Assembly: GCA_019636375.1 (NCBI GenBank)
Contig: JAHBXS010000003.1
Span: forward strand, 868,001-932,000
Length of the DNA: 64,000 nt
Direction: 5' to 3'
Source of the DNA: Pirellulaceae bacterium
GTDB lineage: Bacteria; Planctomycetota; Planctomycetia; Pirellulales; Pirellulaceae
Shown here: piece after piece, positions 56,627 to 64,000 of the stretch
Layout: each line of letters opens with the position of its first letter
Position numbering within the stretch: position 1 is the stretch's first letter
The notes under the pieces: model-generated
The model's input: the letters and a program-made list of their open reading frames with translations, nothing else
Database searches by the model: none
Told to the model about the DNA's origin: nothing
Translations under genes and position numbers: made by a program

Positions 56627-57150
56627 GACGCCGATGGGTACACGACCCGTTCCCTCACTGACGGAGCGGGGCGGACCCTGCAAACCATCGACCAACTCGG
56701 CAAAATCTCGACGATGACCTACGACGCCGCAGGAAATGTCCTGTCCGCCCGCGACATCGGGCGGCGTGGGCTACGATGCGGTCTACGATGAACTGGGGCG
56801 ATCCGCGACTCTTCGTATGCGCTGCGAAGCGCCGTATCGTTGTCGGCAATACCACCGGCTCGCACGGTGGATTGTTATGTTTCTCGCTACACAAGGCTGT
56901 CGCGATTTCCTTTTCCTTGTTTTTTGGTTTGGATTTGCCTCTGGCAAATCCAAACCAAAAAACAAGTGTGGGTGGGGGCACCGCCTTTTTTTAGCAAGAA
57001 ACCGAAACTTCCGCTGTGCAAGCCAGTGGGATTCGAATCGTCCGCGACCCAAACGGGGTGGGCTACGATGCCGTCTACGACGAACTGGGGCGGATGACAT
57101 CACAGGCCGAAACGTTTGGCGATATGACCGATTGGGGGTATGATGACGCG
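56627..57150 (+). pseudogene. Rhs/YD-repeat remnants in several frames
   Basis: DADGYTTRSLTDGAGRTLQT and then ISTMTYDAAGNVLSARD (to ~56755) are typical YD repeats. A frame change then gives GYDAVYDELGRSATL, and at 57058-57150 GYDAVYDELGRMTSQAETFG. There is no intact gene. The second block is a near-copy of 51921-52005. Confidence 0.75.
56916..56966. repeat. 51-nt perfect hairpin (24-bp arms)
   Basis: The left arm 56916-56939 and right arm 56943-56966 are exact reverse complements, with a 3-nt TCT loop. It sits between two Rhs remnants, without any gene to terminate. Confidence 0.9.
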
Positions 57151-57151
57151 A

Positions 57152-57198
57152 GGGAAGTAGGGGGTGTGAAGTGAGCGTGTTCGAATCTTGAGGGATTT
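57152..57198. repeat. 47-bp direct repeat, copy 2
   Basis: One mismatch from 51671-51717. It ends 3 bp before the IS256-type left end. Confidence 0.8.
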
Positions 57199-57200
57199 GG

Positions 57201-58633
57201 GGCCTGTAAATAATTTTGTGTCAGGCGGTTGATTTGATGATTTGATTAGTCTGTTAGTTTGGGCATCCGTTCTTCAAACATGATGGCGAAATGGTTTAGT
57301 GCTTGTTTCCAGTGGTGGATAGGCATCGTCCATTTTCGGGACGCCTCGTGAATTGCCATATACACCAGTTTCAAGGCTGATTCTTCGTTGGGATAAATCT
57401 TGCGATTGCGAGTAAACTTGCGAATCACGCTGTTGACCGACTCGATCGCGTTGGTCGTGTAAATGGCTTTGCGGATCGCCGGGGGATAGTCAAACAACGT
57501 GATGATATCCGTCCACTTGGCACGCCACATCTTTGAAATCGTCGGATACTTGTCGTCCCAAGCTTGAGCGAATTCTTTCTAAAGACGCTTCCGCTTGGCC
57601 ACCGTTGCCGATTGATAGATTTTCTTGAGACCCTTCGCCACTGCTTTTGCTGTCTTCGGTGCTGACGTAACGCAACGCCAGCTTGAACCAGGTGCACAAT
57701 GCAGGCTGAACTTGACAATCGGGATAGGCCGCGTGGAACGGCATCGGCGAATCCCGAGAGGCCATCAATGCTCGCCACGAAGATATCGCTCAAGCCCCGA
57801 TTGCGAAGATCCGTCAAACAGGACAACCAGAACTTGGCACCTTCGTTTCGCTCCAGCCACAGTCCCAGCAGTTCTTTGCGTCCTTGTAAATTGACGCCCA
57901 AAGCCACATAAATCGTGTGTTTGGTGACCATCTGGCCATTGGTACCACGGACATGAACGACGATGCCGTCGAAATACACACTGGCCATACCGCTTCAGCA
58001 GTCGGGTTCGCCAAGCCGAAACTTCTGTATCCAGATCGCTGGTGATTTCTGAGACCAGTGTAGGTGAAATGTCCACACCATAGAGGTCGCGCACGATCTC
58101 CTGGATGTCGCGAGTGGTCATGCCTTTGGCGTACAAGGCCTATCTTTTCATCGAAACCTTCCACGCGACGCTGGTGCTTGCCGATCCAGTTGCGGCTCGA
58201 ATGTGCCGTTGATGACGGGGAGTTTCCAGCGGAATTTCGCCTAGTTCGCTTTGAACCTTTTTGCACGATCGACCGTTACGACGATTAGAGTACGATTCTT
58301 TACCGACTGTGATTTCGAGCGGGCAGACCGTTTTTCGGCGCTCGGTGCAATGTCAGGTGCCTCCGTCGAATCCCCATCTTCACGAGGATTGTCGATGTCG
58401 ACTCGTCCCAAGTGAACGTCCATTTCCGTATCAAGCATTCGCTCCATTGCCGACTTCATCATCAATCTCATCAGCGAATTGAGATCGCCAACCGTCTTTG
58501 CCTGACGGGCAAATTCGCCGGCAAGTCGTTCTGCTTCACCTTTTAAAGACGCATCCATGCTTCGATTCTCCTGTAAATTGAAACTGTCAAAAATACTAAC
58601 TTTTGCTAGCTGACACAAGTTTCATTACAGGCC
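57201..58633 (-). mobile_element. degenerate IS256-family insertion element, about 1433 bp
   Basis: The left end 57201-57224 and right end 58610-58633 are imperfect inverted repeats (20 of 24 matching), both starting GGCCTGTAA and ending GTGTCAG. They flank a frameshifted mutator-type transposase. No target duplication is visible. Confidence 0.82.
57246..58558 (-). pseudogene. IS256-family (mutator) transposase, frameshifted
   Basis: Begins MDASLKGEAERLAGEFARQA at 58558, continues KGMTTRDIQEIVRDLYGVDI, then YFDGIVVHVRGTNGQMVTKH and the catalytic-region FVASIDGLSGFADA, and ends YTTNAIESVNSVIRKFTRNR to a stop at 57246. The blocks lie in three different frames, so the gene is inactive. Confidence 0.88.
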
Positions 58634-58985
58634 CAGTGCAAAGTGCAAAGTGCAAAGTGCAAAATGCAAAGTGTAAAATGCAAAGTGTAAAATGTATAGT
58701 GGGTGTGTGACGCGCTGGCAGGTTTTCTTTGGTTTTTATTGCGTGGCTTCTGTTCTCGTTCGTTCTTGCGGTCAAGATAAATTGGCCGTTGATATTGCAC
58801 TTTGCACTTTGCATTTTCCGCTTAGCGACAGACGGTGTGTTCCGTCGGCAAACAGTGCCGCGTGTTAAAGCGATTTCAGATCACCAACTCACCGACTTGC
58901 GGAACACACCAACCCAAAATGCCGACTCCACACACCCTACGAGTTCGTGCAAAACGTTCACTTGCTGGCGCGGCGGGCTTGATTT
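58634..58985. other. repeat-rich non-coding segment
   Basis: Holds eight heptamers of RTGYAAA form at 58636-58691 and a short inverted run of the same unit (TTTGCAY) at 58795-58817. It also holds ACGGTGTGTTCCGTC and CGGAACACACCAA, motifs also seen near 51775. No gene is supported. Confidence 0.6.
58636..58691. repeat. heptamer tandem array (RTGYAAA x8)
   Basis: Units in order: four GTGCAAA, then alternating ATGCAAA and GTGTAAA. It starts 3 bp after the IS256 end. Confidence 0.85.
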
Positions 58986-59693
58986 TTAATCGCGGCGACC
59001 GGAGAGGAGGCCGGAGCGCCAGAGGAAGTAGAGGAAAGTCATAAGCGTCTGCACGAACGCGGCGACGTAGGTCAGCGCGGCGGCGTTGAGGACTTTGTCG
59101 ACCCCCTCCCGTTCGCCAGGACTGATGATGCCCGCCTCGACGACCAGGGCCTTGGCTCGTGCGCTGGCGTTGAACTCGACTGGCAACGTGACCAGTTGGA
59201 ACAACAACATGGCACCGAATAAGGCGAGGCCGACGAAAAAAACGATTCTTCCAAAAGCACTTCCGGCGGACATCAGGCCAATGCCGATCATCAGGGCGTA
59301 CATGCTGAACGGGCTGCCGAACTGGACGACGGGGACCAGGGCGGAACGCCAAGCCAAGGGGTAATATCGCGTGGCGTGTTGGATGGCGTGACCGGCTTCA
59401 TGGGTAGCAACCCCCAACGCGGCGACGGAGTGACTGTCGAAAACGGGTGGGGAAAGGGCGAGGCGTTTATTGACTGGGTCGTAATGGTCGGACAAAAAGC
59501 CGTCGACTCGGACGACTTGGACGTCTTTGATTCCGGCTCGGTCCAGCAACATCTGCGCGGCTCGGGCTCCGGTTATGCCCCGGGCGGAAGGGACTTTGGA
59601 GTAGTATTGAAAACGGGATTTCACCAGGTAGCTGGCGTACATCGAAAGCAAGATGCCGGGGGCGATAAAGACGAAATAAATTGGGTCGGGCAT
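58986..59693 (-). CDS. YugP-like membrane zinc metallopeptidase
   Basis: A 235-residue protein. The metal site is ATHEAGHAIQHA, inside the Zn_peptidase_2 (YugP) pattern with YDPVNKRLALSPPVF before it, LPVEFNASARAKALV after it, and four membrane segments. Such enzymes are integral membrane proteases of unknown substrate. The start at 59693 (MPDPIYFVFIAPGILL) is preferred, because an upstream in-frame stretch is only repeat sequence. Confidence 0.9.
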   Translation of the reverse strand: MPDPIYFVFIAPGILLSMYASYLVKSRFQYYSKVPSARGITGARAAQMLLDRAGIKDVQVVRVDGFLSDHYDPVNKRLALSPPVFDSHSVAALGVATHEAGHAIQHATRYYPLAWRSALVPVVQFGSPFSMYALMIGIGLMSAGSAFGRIVFFVGLALFGAMLLFQLVTLPVEFNASARAKALVVEAGIISPGEREGVDKVLNAAALTYVAAFVQTLMTFLYFLWRSGLLSGRRD

Positions 59694-59723
59694 GGGTTGG
59701 TTTCTGTTGTTGGATTGTGTGGG

Positions 59724-59773
59724 GCGCTCGTTCACGGAGTGAACGGCTACGTGGCTTTTCACTCTGTGAAAAG
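59724..59773. repeat. nested palindromic repeat, copy B
   Basis: Same 50-bp unit as at 25845-25896, with one C-to-T change in the second hairpin loop. It lies directly upstream of the zinc peptidase start. Confidence 0.75.
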
Positions 59774-59805
59774 GCCCTCGATTGATTCAGCTTTTTTGAT
59801 GCTGA

Positions 59806-60393
59806 CTATTTTATAGAAATCGGGCAAATTTGAATAGAATAATTCCAAGTGACTGTTGGAGACTTGGCTGTCCAGACGGCAAACGGACGAAGCGAAATTT
59901 CTCGCTGTTCTCTGTTCCAGTTGAACTCGGCTTGGGCGGGGTCAATTGTGATGCTGATTCTTGTTGGAACATGCCCGGACAGTTTTCGAGTAAGTAGACA
60001 CTCGGTCGGACTAACGATTTCCAATGTGGTTTGCGGTGCAAGTAAGTGGTAGGTGCTGCCTGCGTTGTTGATCGAATCGCTCGAACGGAGAGCGAGTTCA
60101 ACGCAAAGGCGAGACGAAAGGGATTCGTCAGTTTTCTGCCAGGAAAAGGAAGCCGACCAATGGCCGTTTCCGGCTGCTCCAAGGCCCCAGACCACGGGGC
60201 CGGCTGCAAGTGTTTGTTCGTGAATTTGCTGCAACGGTGGTGATGGTGGCCAAGGGTCGGCAGCGGTCCCTTCGACCGACTCCAAGACGGGAATGCACTC
60301 GCCGTGATGGACCAAGGAAATTCGATGGCCTTGGCGGTCGCCCAGTTGTATAAAAGTCAGTTCGAGTCGTGGCTCAGAGTGTTCGTTGGTCAC
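59806..60393 (-). CDS. hypothetical protein downstream of prfB
   Basis: A 195-residue soluble protein starting MTNEHSEPRLELTFIQLGDR, with beta-rich sequence and no signal peptide. I do not recognise the family. It starts 2 bp after the prfB stop and so is probably translated from the same mRNA. Codon use looks ordinary. Confidence 0.6.
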   Translation of the reverse strand: MTNEHSEPRLELTFIQLGDRQGHRISLVHHGECIPVLESVEGTAADPWPPSPPLQQIHEQTLAAGPVVWGLGAAGNGHWSASFSWQKTDESLSSRLCVELALRSSDSINNAGSTYHLLAPQTTLEIVSPTECLLTRKLSGHVPTRISITIDPAQAEFNWNREQREISLRPFAVWTAKSPTVTWNYSIQICPISIK

Positions 60394-60395
60394 GG

Positions 60396-61521
60396 TTAAC
60401 TATCTTCGTTGTCGCGTGGCGGGGCATCTTGTTTGGCTCTCCAAGCGAGGAGTGCGTCGAGAAACCCTTGGATGTCTCCATCCAGAACGCGATGAAAATC
60501 CCCCATCGAATACCCGGTGCGAACGTCCTTGACGCGCTGGTCAGGGTGTTGGAAGTAGTTTCGGATTTGGCTGCCGAACCCGACGCGGACCTTGGTTTTG
60601 TACTTCGCCGCTTCTTCTTGTTCGCGTTTGATTTCTTCGAGTCGTGCCAATTGAGCGCGGAGCATTTTCCAGGCGGTCGCTCGGTTTTTGTGTTGGCTCC
60701 GTTCGGCTTGGCATTGGACGACGGTGCCCGTGGGGAAGTGTGTGAGTCGGACAGCGGAGTCGGTTTTGTTGACGTGTTGGCCACCGGCCCCGCTGGCTCG
60801 ATAGGTGTCTTCGCGGATGTCTTTGTCTTCGATTTTGATTTCGATGGTGTCGTTGATTTCGGGGGTCACATCGATGGCGGCGAAGCTCGTTTGGCGTTTA
60901 CCATCGGCGTTGAAGGGGGAAATCCGCACAAGTCGGTGCATCCCAGTTTCGCCTTTGAGGTATCCGTAGGCCATCGGTCCGCGAATCGCGATGGTCGCGC
61001 TTTGTATCCCGGCCACCATGTCGTCTTGGCGATCGAGGATTTCGGTTTCGTATTCGTTTTGTTGGGCCCACTGCACGTACATGCGGAGGAGCATTTCGGC
61101 CCAATCGTTGGCGTCGGTGCCGCCATCTCGGGCGTAGATCGAAATGAGCGCCCCTGCGGCATCATGGGGGCCGTTGAGGAGTGATTTTAGTTCGAGTTCA
61201 TCGAGAATTTTCTCGATTCGTTCGACTTCGGCACGGATCTCCGATTCCGCTGATGGATCGTCGGCAGCCATTTCGATGAGGGCTTGCAGGTCGTTCGAGC
61301 CATCGATAGCGAGTTGCAGAGGAACAGAAACGGCCTTGAGAGATTTAAGCTCCGAAACGGTTTGTTGGGCGGCCTCTTGATTGGACCAAAAGCCCGCTTG
61401 GGCCATTCGGTCTTCGATCTGTGCTATTTTTTGAGTCTTTGTACCGTAGTCAAAGACTGTCTCGCATTTGGGAGACACGTTGCTGGATTTGCTCGGCACG
61501 GTTGAACAGATCGGGGTTCAT
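60396..61521 (-). CDS. prfB: peptide chain release factor 2, with programmed +1 frameshift
   Basis: About 374 residues. The first part is read from ATG 61521 (MNPDLFNRAEQIQQRVSQMR, then DSL) to an in-frame UGA at 61452-61450 within CUU-UGA-C. A +1 slip continues as DYGTKTQKIAQIEDRM and on to the end. The RF2 codon-recognition tripeptide is in VRISPFN and the catalytic GGQ in GAGGQHVNKT. The usual AGGGGG stimulator upstream of the slip site is not apparent. RF2 controls its own synthesis by this frameshift. Confidence 0.95.
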
Positions 61522-61847
61522 AGAGGGGCTTAGTTTTCAAGAGTTAAATTTGGTTGTAGCGGTTATGTGGAATTCGCCGTGGAGATGGCTGGTTTTCAGA
61601 TTACCTTTTTGGCAACGAGATGACTAGGGGCTTTGGCCAGCGGTGTATTCGCGTCAACTCGGCTGATTTTGTTGGGAAACTAGGGGGAAAGCGGGGGCTT
61701 GAGAGTTGACCGTTGGCAACGTGGCACTTAAAGTAAAAGGGTCCGAAATACTCGATAAATCAGGGGTCTACGACGAAGACGTGGAACCGCGATCCTATCG
61801 GTCTGAGGACAAGTCTTCTGGAACGGTTTTTTATATAGAGTGCCTTC
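61522..61847. other. divergent promoter region of prfB and the PilT-like gene
   Basis: About 326 bp. No repeats or RNA structures were noticed. It presumably carries both promoters. Confidence 0.4.
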
Positions 61848-63023
61848 ATGTCTGATACAACCTCCGACATCCCCACTGTGGCTGGGGTTGACGACTTGGT
61901 CAAGCGTTTCGTGGTCAAACGCGAAGAGCGGGAAGTTGACAAGTACTTTCGAGCGTTGGTCAAGATGCAGGGGAGCGACTTGCACATGAAGACCGGTCGC
62001 CCGCCAATTATCCGGATTCATGGTGCTCTCAAGGAACTTAACCGGGGCCCGATTGATGCCGAAGAAATGGCCGCGTTGCTGTTTCCGATGATGAATGATC
62101 GGTTGCGGGAAATTTTTGACAAAGAGGGCGGCTCCGACTTTGCGTACACGATTGATGTCGATGGGGTGACTTGGCGTTTCCGGGTCAACATGCTCCAGCA
62201 ATTGGGAAAAATCGGTTTGGTGGCACGGCGGGTGAACAACAAAATTCCGGACTTTCGCGGGCTGTACTTGCCGCCGGTGATGGCCGAGTTATGTAATTTC
62301 GATCAAGGGATGATATTGTTGGCCGGGGTGACTGGGTCCGGAAAAAGTACCACAATCGCCTCGATGCTCGACTACATCAATCATCGCGAGGCGGTTCACA
62401 TTCTGACGCTTGAGGACCCGATTGAGTTTGTGTTTACAGAAGACAAGGCCCTGATCAACCAACGCGAGGTGGGGATCGACGTCAAAGACTTTTCGATTGG
62501 CATGAAACACGCCGTCCGCGAAGACCCAGACATCATTCTCGTGGGGGAAATGCGGGATGAAGAGACGTTTATGACGGCCATCCATGCGGCGGAGACCGGG
62601 CACCTTGTGTTTGGAACGATTCACGCGTCGTCATCTCCATCGACGATTGGTCGTATTTTGGACTTGTTCCCAGAGGATTTGCACTCGGCCATTCGCAGTG
62701 CGATCGCTTTTAACATGAAGGCGATTATTGCTCAAAAATTGTTGCCGTCGATCAAGCCGGGAGTTGGGCGAGTTCCGACGTGCGAGATCATGACCTTTAG
62801 TCCGATGATCAAAAAGTTGGTTCTTGAAGGCCACGACGAAAAATTGGCGGATGCGATTCGTATCGGGATTCAAGAAGGGATGCAAGACTTCACGATGAGC
62901 CTCAAGCAACTGATCGATGACGAATTGATCGACCGACCGACCGCTTTCGAAGTCGCGCCGAACAAGGAAGCTCTAAAAATGGCCCTCAAGGGGATCAAAG
63001 TTTCGCAACCTGGGATTCTCTAA
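61848..63023 (+). CDS. PilT-like type IV pilus/secretion ATPase
   Basis: A 391-residue hexameric AAA-type ATPase. Walker A GVTGSGKST, Asp box ILTLEDPIEF, Walker B IILVGEMRDEETF and His box ETGHLVFGTIHASS. It also has the N-terminal PAS-like region QGSDLHMKTGRPPIIRIHG of PilT. It powers pilus retraction, or a related secretion step. Its stop overlaps the start of the next gene (TAATG), so the two ATPases are translationally coupled. Confidence 0.93.
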   Translation: MSDTTSDIPTVAGVDDLVKRFVVKREEREVDKYFRALVKMQGSDLHMKTGRPPIIRIHGALKELNRGPIDAEEMAALLFPMMNDRLREIFDKEGGSDFAYTIDVDGVTWRFRVNMLQQLGKIGLVARRVNNKIPDFRGLYLPPVMAELCNFDQGMILLAGVTGSGKSTTIASMLDYINHREAVHILTLEDPIEFVFTEDKALINQREVGIDVKDFSIGMKHAVREDPDIILVGEMRDEETFMTAIHAAETGHLVFGTIHASSSPSTIGRILDLFPEDLHSAIRSAIAFNMKAIIAQKLLPSIKPGVGRVPTCEIMTFSPMIKKLVLEGHDEKLADAIRIGIQEGMQDFTMSLKQLIDDELIDRPTAFEVAPNKEALKMALKGIKVSQPGIL

Positions 63024-64000
63024 TGCCTCATTGTGCCGTTCGTGCTTGGTCCGGGGTATTGGTCGCCGTGTGGTTGGCCCTATTATTGCCTGGGTATGCA
63101 TTGGGTTCTGTTTCGGGGAGCAATGCTACTGCCGGCAGTTCGGCTATCTTAGCGGAACCGAACGCGCCGATTCCCTATTCGACCGAGTCGAGTGGCGGGG
63201 CATCGAGCCCATCTGAAATTGAATTGCAGGATGACGAGGAGGCTGATGCTCCTGCTAGAACGGTTCGAGATATCACGCCGACTTTTGGCGTCGGGGCTTA
63301 TTTTGCGTGGTACAAACTGCTGCTGATTGCCATCGTTTATCTGTTGTGGGTGTTCTTTGCGGATCGGATGAATCGGGATTTGCTCCGCTGGGGTGAAGAA
63401 CTGAAAATGCCGGTGACCGTTTGGAATTTGATTAATATGGGCGGATTTGCCGTCGGGCTGCTGGCGATTTTGGCGATTCCCTTGTTTTGGGTGGGTTGGC
63501 CGCTGTATTTGATTGCAACGCTGGCTCCGTTTTTTGCTTATTCGGCCGTTCGAAGGTCGACCCTGAAGGGGAACGAACAATTGGCCTTTGAAATGAACCC
63601 TCAATCGGTCGCGATCGGGCAACCATTGCCACAAGACCAAGGTGCCGAAATCGATTTCACTCCTGCCGGAGACGATCAAGACGCTCAGACAAGGGCTCTA
63701 ATTTCAGCCCGACGGATTCCCCAATTTCCTCTCGTCAAGAATATCATCGGAAACATGTTGGCCAAGCGAGCCGATTTGATGCTTTTCGACTTTACAAAAC
63801 AAGAAGTCAACGGTCGGATGCAAGTCGATGGAGCTTGGCATCCCATTCCTACACTTAGTCGCGAAGATGGTGATCAAGTGTTGGTGAGTCTCAAGTTGTT
63901 GGCCGGGCTAAATCCTCAGGAACGACGTCTGCGGCAGGTCGGTGATTTCCGCTGCAAGTATCATGCCTTGGACCTCAAAACGGGAATCGAGTTGCTGACT
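63023..64000 (+). CDS. GspE/PilB-like secretion ATPase, N-terminal part (truncated by window end)
   Basis: 326 codons are open to the window end. A signal or first helix (VRAWSGVLVAVWLALLLPGYALG) is followed by an acidic linker, three membrane helices (~95-175) and a soluble part. The soluble part contains LMLFDFTKQEVNGRMQVDGAWHPIPTLSREDGDQVLVSLKLLAGLN, the N2-type domain that precedes the ATPase core in planctomycete T2SS/T4P ATPases. The catalytic core lies beyond the window. The membrane-anchored layout is unlike classical cytosolic GspE. Confidence 0.75.
   Translation, partial: MPHCAVRAWSGVLVAVWLALLLPGYALGSVSGSNATAGSSAILAEPNAPIPYSTESSGGASSPSEIELQDDEEADAPARTVRDITPTFGVGAYFAWYKLLLIAIVYLLWVFFADRMNRDLLRWGEELKMPVTVWNLINMGGFAVGLLAILAIPLFWVGWPLYLIATLAPFFAYSAVRRSTLKGNEQLAFEMNPQSVAIGQPLPQDQGAEIDFTPAGDDQDAQTRALISARRIPQFPLVKNIIGNMLAKRADLMLFDFTKQEVNGRMQVDGAWHPIPTLSREDGDQVLVSLKLLAGLNPQERRLRQVGDFRCKYHALDLKTGIELLT

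Noticed and set aside
58596-58814. Minus-strand frame encoding a repetitive TLHFALC-type peptide
   Set aside because: It is the translation of the heptamer array, not a gene.
60369-61184. 271-codon plus-strand open frame
   Set aside because: Antisense to prfB, which is certain.

Overview
The window comes from a member of the Planctomycetota, most likely a Pirellulales-type genome. The evidence is a DUF1501 protein paired with a very large PSD1-type cytochrome protein (DUF1549/DUF1553), a DUF1559-like protein, an SHD1 plus PQQ-repeat protein, a PEP-CTERM protein, an ECF sigma factor fused to a membrane domain, and many short palindromic intergenic repeats. No rRNA, tRNA or CRISPR array was found.

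Layout. 1-11,800: the 3' part of NADP isocitrate dehydrogenase, a nucleotidyltransferase-like protein, a DUF805-like/SRPBCC membrane protein, a PEP-CTERM protein, rsmD-htrA, three tandem cyclophilin-type isomerases, and nth. 12,400-18,900: an apparently MarR-controlled stress or catabolic cluster (marR, pirin, DoxX, isochorismatase-like hydrolase, amidohydrolase, MFS exporter), then a convergent SugE/Gdx exporter whose leader has the two ACGR-loop hairpins of a guanidine-II riboswitch. 19,200-32,300: large secreted proteins (sialate O-acetylesterase-like fusion, esterase, DUF1501 and PSD1) with a deoxyhypusine-synthase-like enzyme and a Uma2 protein. 32,500-34,650: an AbiEi/AbiEii-like module with a possible third small gene. 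34,789-39,258: a DUF1559-like, GntR, ABC ATPase, ABC permease operon. 39,700-51,138: ECF sigma fusion, prolyl oligopeptidase, a c-type haem protein, glyA, TPR protein, glycine-zipper protein, metallophosphoesterase, serine hydrolase and PQQ-repeat protein.

51,135-58,990 is a rearranged accessory island. It holds a gyrB 3' fragment, an 88-bp inverted-repeat element, scattered YD/Rhs remnants, an Rpn-type nuclease with an in-frame 12-bp tandem repeat, an Rhs core gene with a candidate toxin tail, a degenerate ISAs1-type element, a leucine-rich membrane protein, and a degenerate IS256-type element. Removing the ISAs1-type element exactly between its terminal inverted repeats restores the Rhs reading frame. 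It then ends in an ATGA overlap with the membrane-protein gene, so the element appears to have split a coupled toxin/partner pair.

58,986-64,000 returns to core genes: a YugP-like zinc peptidase, a hypothetical protein, prfB with its programmed +1 frameshift, a PilT-like ATPase, and the 5' part of a second secretion/pilus ATPase that runs off the window.

All functional calls come from reading motifs and remembered family features. No database search was run.
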